This document shows, piece after piece, positions 53,401-62,400 of a DNA stretch of 64,000 nt (its first letter is position 1; each line of letters opens with the position of its first letter). The notes beneath the pieces are model-generated. The model was not told the origin of the DNA, did no database searches, and saw only the letters and a list, made by a program, of their open reading frames with translations. A program made the translations under genes and the position numbers. The stretch is from Trochalopteron elliotii. Taxonomy: Eukaryota; Chordata; Aves; Passeriformes; Leiothrichidae. Location of the stretch: the NCBI GenBank assembly GCA_024734555.1, contig JANPWX010000449.1, positions 2,874,775 to 2,938,774 on the forward strand, in the 5' to 3' direction.

Positions 53401-56400
53401 AACCCAGCTGTGTGCTGGAGCAGTAAATGTCAAGAGATCAGGAAAGGCAAGGCTGGGATTTACTTAGCAGCAATCTAGTACACAGCGTGTTGCAACTACT
53501 CACAAACCTGGCAATAACCAATTTAAAGCACAAACATTACCCTATTGCATTGTTGTTGTTTGATTGTTTGTTTTTTTTTTTTTCAGATCTACACACTGCC
53601 AGCCATTATTAGCAAGAAGGAAGAAAGTAAGCTCTTTATTCTTAGTTGCCATATCTTGCTAGATTTCTGTAACGTTACAGTTTCTTCATATATGTGTGGG
53701 AGAAACAGATTATTTTATATTTTATTTCTATTGCTGTGAAATAACTTTGTTGGATATGTAAACTTTCCCTGGCACAACTTGAGGCCATTTCCTCTTGTCC
53801 TATTGCTTGTTACTTAAGAGAAGAGGCCAACCCCCCCCTGGCTGCACCCTCCTCTCAGACAGTTGTAGAGAGCGCTAAGGTCCCCCTGAGCCTCCTTTGC
53901 TCCAGACTAAAAACCCCCAGCTCCCTCAGCTGCTCCTCCCAGCACTTGTGCTCCAGACCCTTCCCCAGCTCCGTTGCCCTTCTCTGGACACGCTCCAGCC
54001 CCTCCATGTCTTTCTTGCAGGGAGGGGCCCAGAACTGAACACAGGATTTGAGGTGTGGCCTCAGCAGTGCCCAGTGCAGGGGGACGGTCACTGCCCTGGT
54101 CCTGCTGGCCACACCATGGCTGATCCAGGCCAGGATGCCATCGGCCTTCTTGGCCACCTGGGCACACCCTGGATCATGATCAGCTGCTGTTGACCAGCAC
54201 CCCCAGGTCCTTTTCCACTGAGCAGTTTTCCAGCCACTGCCCCCAGCCTGTAGCACTGCCTGGGGTCGTTGTGACCCAGGGGCAGGACCCAGCACTTGGC
54301 CTTGTTGAACCTCGTACAGCTGGCCTTGGTCTGTCACATTGTTTTAGTTTTAGATGTGTATGCACCTGTTAGACATACGCTGAGTAACAAAATTAGTGTA
54401 TTTAAAGGTAGTATGAGATTTAGTGTGCATAATTTTATTAACACTGTATTAACACGTTGGTTATTATCATATTGTATTAACACAAATATGTAAAAATAAC
54501 TTAAATAATATATCTCAGAGAAAGAGACTGGTAAAATTTGGACATACATCTTCATTGTGTATATTTGAGACTCTGAAAATCTGAAATTTAAGCCACTGTC
54601 TGTTCTTTTACATGATGGTGTTTATTTTAATGGTGACAAATATGCTGTTTTAAGGTCTTTATTTAGGTAGTTAAAGCAGTGGGTATCAAAGATGCAACAT
54701 TAATGAGAAACATGTTCACTTGAAAGAAAATGACTAATTAATCTCAGTAACAAGGATTGTTCTCCTGCATTACCCTTTTATCAGTGATAAAGTGCATATG
54801 CAAGGAACCAAGAATTTTGTTGTATTAAAAACAATGAACATATTCTGGTCGCAATGTAGGTCCTGGACTCTTAAAAGTATTTTGCTCGGCAACTTTCAAC
54901 TGTATCTTTAGAGAAGCCACTGATTTCTGAGAAAGGCAGTAGAATATTAAGCTTCTAATGGTACAGAATGACTACAAAGTTGGGTTGTGAATGCTGTGGA
55001 TGTATCTACAAAGACCCTATTACAGAACAAGTATTATAATGTCATGAATAACCATGTATTAGCACTCCTTGACTAGTGTGTGAGTGTAGCTAAACAGAAG
55101 ATTTTGTGTATTGATGTTGGAAAATAATTACCTTTTTTTTTTTATAGTGTTCCTAAATGAAGCAGGTTTCAACTTCGTGAGGAAATGTATTCATGCGGTA
55201 GAAACAAGAGGTGTGTATTAAACCAAAACTAAGGTATTAGATTGTTTTTCTAAAACATGACATTTTTTAATTCTACATTTTACATCTGTGCTTTAAAGTG
55301 CGTCCATTATTTGGTTTGGACTTTTCATATTTTATCTGGGTGCTTTACACTCCAGATTGTTCTCTTCAGTTCCAACAATAATTCTTAACGTATCATTTAA
55401 GTGAGATTTTTAAACTTTTTCTGTAATTTCTTGTTGATTGGACAGCTTAATAATGTGCAAACAATTGCACACATGTTTATTCTTTCATTTTTGTGCACTG
55501 ACTTGACTTTTCTTGTGATACAATTGCAGGGAGTCTCAGCTCCCAACTTTGGTTTCAGGTGTGAAATCTGAAGACCCAAAAGTAACATCAGCATTCTCTG
55601 CTGGTACATCCGTTTTTTTGCAGAGTATAACTCTTACCATTTTATTCAGTAACGTGGTACATTGTTTATTTTTTTTAATGTGTAGCAGCATTTAATGTTT
55701 AGCAACACTAATTTTTTTTAGTGGGAATGTAATAAAAGGAAGTAATAATCACTCTGCTGATGAGGTGGGATCTAACAACTCACAGTAAGTTTTAAATGGA
55801 GATTTATGGCTGTATCACCTCCTATAAAATGAGATAGCTTTTCCTGAGCTGTCAGTGTGCAGATCTCTTCTAATCCAAATGTGGTCCCTCTGAACTTTGA
55901 GCTCAACTTGAATTCAGTTTCTCAGCCAGCAATATTACCATTGTAGAGTCACTACTGACTCAGACCTTGCGTTTTTTTTCTGGGACAGGGAGGGTAAAAG
56001 AGGATTTCAAAACAGAACACATAGGTTATCTAAGTGAGATCAGATATAGGAATATTGTTTTCAAAGGAAAAATAGACAATTTTTAAATGTTAAGGCTTGA
56101 AGTGGGGAGAATGGAAGACATTTAAACCCTACTGATTTTAAAAGGCAGTTAAAAAAATAAAATAATCATGACTGAAATAATCAAATACTGCATTCTTAAT
56201 GTCATTCTTTAAACATTATTTGTTACTATTATCCGTGCTATTGAAAAAGCCCTGGCAATTTTAACTGGCAACACAAATTCTCAATGGATGTGTTACAACA
56301 GTATACAGTATGTATTTTTGTTTTCATATAAATGTCCATCACATCTTATTTGAAAGAGATCATGGTCTCAGCAAACATAGATGTATAGTAATTCCACTGA

Positions 56401-59400
56401 CATCTAAGCAATATAAACTTGTCGATGCACAATGTGTTTTAAGAATGTTTTTGGATCTTATTTTTCACTTTTTGTAGCCATCACCTTGTTGTTTGCTAAT
56501 ATGGGTCATTTCTATGCAGAAGGGTTCTGTTAATGTAAAATTATGCTTAATGTATAGTGTGGCATGGACTCAGTGGAATGAATTTGATAATATCCCACAA
56601 GAGATTGCAGTAGGACAAAGCAGTACTTAAGAACATAGTGGTACAGTTTTTCATAAATACATTTAGATGTCTTGAAAACATACACCAAGAGTGCATCAGC
56701 ATATTGAAATAACCATATTTTCATTATTTTAATTATTTTCATTTACTTGTTTTCCCAATGTAGGTATTACAATCCTAGGGCTCTACAGAATAGGTGGTGT
56801 AAATTCTAAGGTACAAAAGTTGATGAATACCATATTTTGTAAGTATCTGAAGTGAGCTTTTGTCAGTGTCCAGTGTGTGTGCCAAATTCCTTTTTGCCTT
56901 AACTGCTATGCTCAGAAGAGTGTGTCATAATATTCACAATTTTGTATGTGCCCTTACTGCCACTAAATTGGATTTGCACTCTTAAAATGAGTGGTTCATC
57001 TGTAATTTCTTGTGTGCGTTAGTATTGAGTTCTGCATATTACACATGAGCAAATTACTAATAAAAGTGTTTTTCTTCTTCTAGCTTTAAAGTTCTGTTTA
57101 TTGATTTATATTTGGCTTGTTCCACAAGTTCTCCAAAGCTTAGTTCCATAACACATCATGGCTCAGCTTAATAGACACTTGTTGCAGTCTTTTACTTTTT
57201 TTGGTAATTTATCTCCCTGGTGCTTGTGTTTGCATGTCTAAGACAAAAGAATTAGTAATTCTCTGTGGACTTGGGCTTACTTTTAACACTTTGATATAGT
57301 GCATAAAGTTAACGCTTATGGTTACTAACTATGAGCACTGAAATTATTTTTATTAATAATTTGGCAGACATGAAAAGATTTAAATTGATCAGATGGGTGG
57401 GTAGTCTAGCTAATAAATAATTAGTTGAGCTAAATGGCTGATCTAGTAGCTTCTCTTTTACTACTTTTCTAGTTAATGTGTTAGTCAAACTGTAACAAAA
57501 TCCTAATTCAAATTTCTACCAGCCCCTAAATCGCCTCCAGATATGGATATTGATATGGAAATTTGGGACAATAAAACAATAACAAGTGGACTAAAAAACT
57601 ACCTCAGGTAAGTATGATCCCACACAGTTTCAATATTCCTTTTCTGATCCATTAATCTTTGGCTTGTTAATATCATATTACGTTTCTTGTGTCCATTGCC
57701 TTGGTAATAAATGAGTATTTTATTATCCTGCTTAATATTCCTGTGATTATGTATAATAATACACACCTTCTACCTTTTTAAGATAATCCTGCCTTATACA
57801 GCCCTAAATTCGATTAATTGGATGTTTTTATTTAAAATTTTTTCTGTTACCACAAAGCATGTTGTGCTCAGTCTTTTCTTTGTGAATCCCCTAAGTTTTT
57901 TTGAATCCCCATAAAATTTCATGACATTATGGTTGAATGAAAATCCCAGAAAAAGCATAGTTTTTTTTCTTATGCTCTTAATATCTTCACAAATAAAATA
58001 TCCCTCCTGTCATTTTTGCTGACAAGAGACAGAATATTCAAAAATTATGGTACTTCTGATAACTCTTTCAGATCTCAATATATAATGTTCATAAGAGACA
58101 TAATAAAAAGTATCCAACCTAGATGGTGGGTGTTCTATGCCTTCTAAAAATTGAGATTTCCTAAACAACTCACCTAACAAAGGGCAGCATCAGAAATCCC
58201 TGCCCTTTGAATTAACCTGAAAAACATGCCTAGGATTTATAGCAGAATGCTCATGTACATTTCGTTGAAAAGACTGCCCTTGGTTGAAAAAATTTATAAT
58301 AAATCTTCAGAAGCACAAGTCATTGTAGCTACTGTGTTTGTGAAATTAGGACATGAATGAGCAAGCAGTAGCTGTGTGTTTGTGTCTGTAAGGCAACTCA
58401 CAGTCTGCCTTTCAGAGGATGATTCTTTTAAGATCTCTCACATCAGAATTTCAGTCCCAAATTCCATCATATTTTTTGCCTGTCTTGGTCAAAAGGTTGC
58501 TTCTGCAGCCCACTATACTGTGTCTGCAGCTGTATTCATTCCTGTCCGACAATATGGAAGACAGGAAACACCGAGGCTGTGTGCTGAAGTAGCATTTTCC
58601 TTATTAAATTATATGGTGACACCAGATTCAACTCAAAATTATTTTCAGACTCTGTACTTGGCTGAGTTGTATAATACTTCTAATCAGTCATCACTGAATT
58701 GGATTTCCTAGGACCAGTAGAACATTGTGCAGATGTTGAGGGCTATCATAATCACATTCATAAAACTCTAGATTTTGAGTCTGTTTTAAATAAAAATTTG
58801 TTTTTTTTATAACCAGGTGTCTTTCAGAACCACTGATGACTTTCAAGCTGCACAAAGATTTCATTGTTGCTGTTAGTAAGTAAAAAGTAAAATGACAAAT
58901 ATGCTTTCATGAAAGTAATATTGTTTCTAACCTCTAATCTTCTCAGTCACTATCTTTACTTTTCTCCTTGCTGTAATATGCAGAGGTCCAGCCCTCAAAA
59001 CAGAGAAGTCACACTAGATAAAGCTGTTCAGTGGTTGGTTCTGATCTTTTTAGTGGTTCTGCATGACTGCCTTCTGCATGAAGTTTTGAACTTTCATTTA
59101 GATGTTTGTTTGTGTGTTTGTTTGTTTGTTTGTTTTATGTAGGCTGATAATTCTTTTGTAACGTTCATCCCTTTCATCCAGGGATCTTTATTTTCCTAAC
59201 TTGCCTTGAGAAATCAGAAAGGGCAAAAGTGAGCTCCTTTTCACAAATGGAGTAATTGGATACAAAGATAGCAGAGATATTTTTTCTAACGACTTCAGTT
59301 TAGAATTTACCTTGATAAGAATAAAAGACACAAAATAATTTTAGCTATTTTAGTCTATATTTCTTAGATTAAATCTTAGACTTCACTGAAGTGGTACATC

Positions 59401-62400
59401 AAGTCAATACTGCCATTAATTTGTTGGTTCCAGTATTGATAGTAATTGCTTTAGGCAAGTTACTTGAAATACAGATTTCACAGTGTAATAAATATAATCA
59501 AATTTTCCTCATCATTTGAAAGCTAATTTTGTTTGGCTCCTCTTAATGCATGTTTGTGTTAGCATACAGGCACTGATGCCATTTGTAGTCACTTCTTAGC
59601 ACTTGTTCTGATTTATCAACAATTTGTTTTCTATTTAATAGAGTCAGATGATCAGAACTACAGAGTTGAGGCAGTGCATGCACTTGTGCATAAATTACCA
59701 GAGAAGAACAGAGAGATGCTGGACATCCTTATTAAGCACTTGGTCAAGTAATTATTTTTTTTTATTTTTCTCTTTGGTATTATTGTAAGATGTTATCATT
59801 TCTGCTTTAAATTTGTCAGTGTTGCTTAACCTGTTCTCTGTGTTGATACAGTGACACTTGAAATTACATTTGATTTCTAAAATGCTGTTCTCACCTTAAC
59901 TGGAATAATACTCTCTGTAGAAATAGAATAAAAACATGAAGTGTCACCAAGATGGCCAACTATGCTTATAAAATAAACCTGGTCAATATTTTCATTCATG
60001 TTCTTACTTACTACTGGACTTGTAACCAGTTAAATTTAAGAACATCTAACACTGTGCCAAGGTTGATGGAAAACACTGGTTTGAATCTGTCTCAAAGTCC
60101 TAGAGTGTTTCAGGAATGAGATAGATTAGAAAGGAGATAGAATGATATAGATGATATGATAATTATTTCTGTTCTTCATGTTTGATCTTATTTTTCTCTC
60201 TAACAAGTCTGAAGTGTAGTATCACTTGAAAGCACTAATTTGTAGTATTACATACGTAGTATTTTATTTATATTTTTGATATCTACATAGATGTCCAACT
60301 TTTAAATCTCACTTCATATTCCCTTGATTTTTAATTGTCAGATGTGAAAACATTTTGCATTTCTTCAAACTGGTGATCTTTTGTCTTCACAGAATTACAC
60401 TTGGCATGTGCTGTGAGATAAAAAAAGACAAGTGTTTATTCTCTTAAGTTTCTGTACATGTTTGATTAGGTTTTGCTGGTATTTGCTCAATACTTTTGAA
60501 TGTGTATTATTCTTTCTGATTTAGGATGCTGCACAGTACATGTATCAGTCATCTGGGAACGTGAATAGTGAAATAGTTATCGTTCAGATAAGGCTCACAT
60601 GACTTAGACATTGAGAAGGCTTGAGAGGAGTCCGTGTTGTCTTCATTCAATTCACTATGTCCCAGATGTTTTGCTTGTTTGATCACAGCTTGAGCTACAG
60701 GCTGCAGTAAGCTGTCTACAGTGGAGCCTAATGCAGTTTTGTTATAGAAATTAGAACTTTGAAGATTTCTTTGACAGGAAATCCTTTAGCCCTAAAAAAA
60801 TGTTTTTAGCCCCTGGAGAACTAGCATTATAGCAAGCTGCTGTAAGTGCATTCATTGCAAAAGCTGATTAGGCAGACCTTGCCTCTCGTTATGTTTGGGC
60901 TGACATGGACAGCCAGATGGAGGAAAAGTTTCATAAATTTCTTTGCTCACAGAATTGTTTAATTAACTAAAAATTACAATACCTACTCCCTTGAAACCCT
61001 CAAAAAAGTGAAAGTATTTAATGAAGGATTAACAATTTTATAAAAGCTGCTGGTCTGGAAGCTTCAAAATTAGAGAGATATGTAAGCATAGGGACTGACT
61101 TATTTGTTGGTGCAGTTACTGTTAGACAAGCATTACTTTCTTCACTTCTTTTCCTGGGCTCTTTATTCTCAGTGTGATCTCAGATGCAATTCCAAAGAAA
61201 AGCATACCTTAGTGTTCCCTTCTTGTATTGTTCTCTTTAACCCTTGGTTTTCTCATCTTTGTCGTGATTCTCATTTCATATAGATGTAATCTTAGTTTTA
61301 CACTGAATGCCTTCAATACTTTCCTTTCCAACATTCAATTCACCCCTTCTAATTTCCATATAATTTGCCAGCTGTTGTTTATGCTAGCAATTCTAATGAG
61401 ACTGAATTTAAAATTAGTCTCTTGAGTGCATTAGCCATCTTTCTCCCCATTGTTTTTTCCTACCACTGTGTGGAGATTTTTCAAAGAACAAATAAATGAC
61501 AGGTAAAGTGCCTAATTTTATGAAAATGAGGAAACTTGGGGGAAAAAATTCAACCTCCTGTTTTTATCATTCTTTTGTTGAAAATCCAATTTCAAAGTGC
61601 ATATTTCCTTCCCTATATTTCTTTCAGCTGTTCAGTTCCTTTATACATGCTTTTGCAGCAAAGTGAAAATGCTGTAGCTCTGGGTTATAAAATAAGGATA
61701 ACATTATTTTTTCTTGGTTTAAGTCATAAGGTCTTTACGTCTTTGCCTAGCTTGACTTTTGTGTTACTGTGCAAATTTAAATGGGCTTAGATAATATGGG
61801 ATGTAAATCATACTAGAAATAAACAAACAAACAAAACTGGCAAATCCTGAAAAGCACTCTGGAGAGAGGTGATACTGCATGGATACGTAGTCAGTAGCTA
61901 GGCAAACATAGTAAGTTTAGTGTTACTTTCACATGGGTAACTCATTTTTTTGTTTTTAAACCTACCTAGTCAAATTATGTCTACTCTAAAGAATGAATCA
62001 CTCTTTGGTATGATTTAACAACACAGTGCTTTTCTATGATAGGTAGTTCAGAATCTGCAGTCTGGCAGTATCACAGATTTGCTGGTGATTCATCAAATGA
62101 AGGAATTCTGAGGAGAAAGCAATGGCATCTCAATGAATGCCCTACAGCTACCTGAAATGCATGATTACCTCAGCTTGTGTCTGAGCTGGAGTAGGAGTAG
62201 GAGTAGGTCAGGGGAAAGTGGCTATCAAAATGATCCATTTACAGCCCTGGCTTCTTTCTCTTTTTCAAGAAATCAAGCCTTTGAAATGGGTTGCAGAAAG
62301 TCCTTTCTGGCTACAGTGTTATTGAATTCGCCATTTCTTTTATTAACCAAGCTCCCAAATTTGTCACCAAGGAAACCCAAACACCAGGCAAACACTACCT

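Noticed and set aside
53855..54337. 160-codon minus-strand frame as a host gene
   Set aside because: The product is the C-terminal part of CR1 reverse transcriptase; it is a mobile-element remnant.
58376..58711. 111-codon plus-strand frame just upstream of a RhoGAP exon
   Set aside because: It stops before the exon and is not needed to keep the ARHGAP42 frame.
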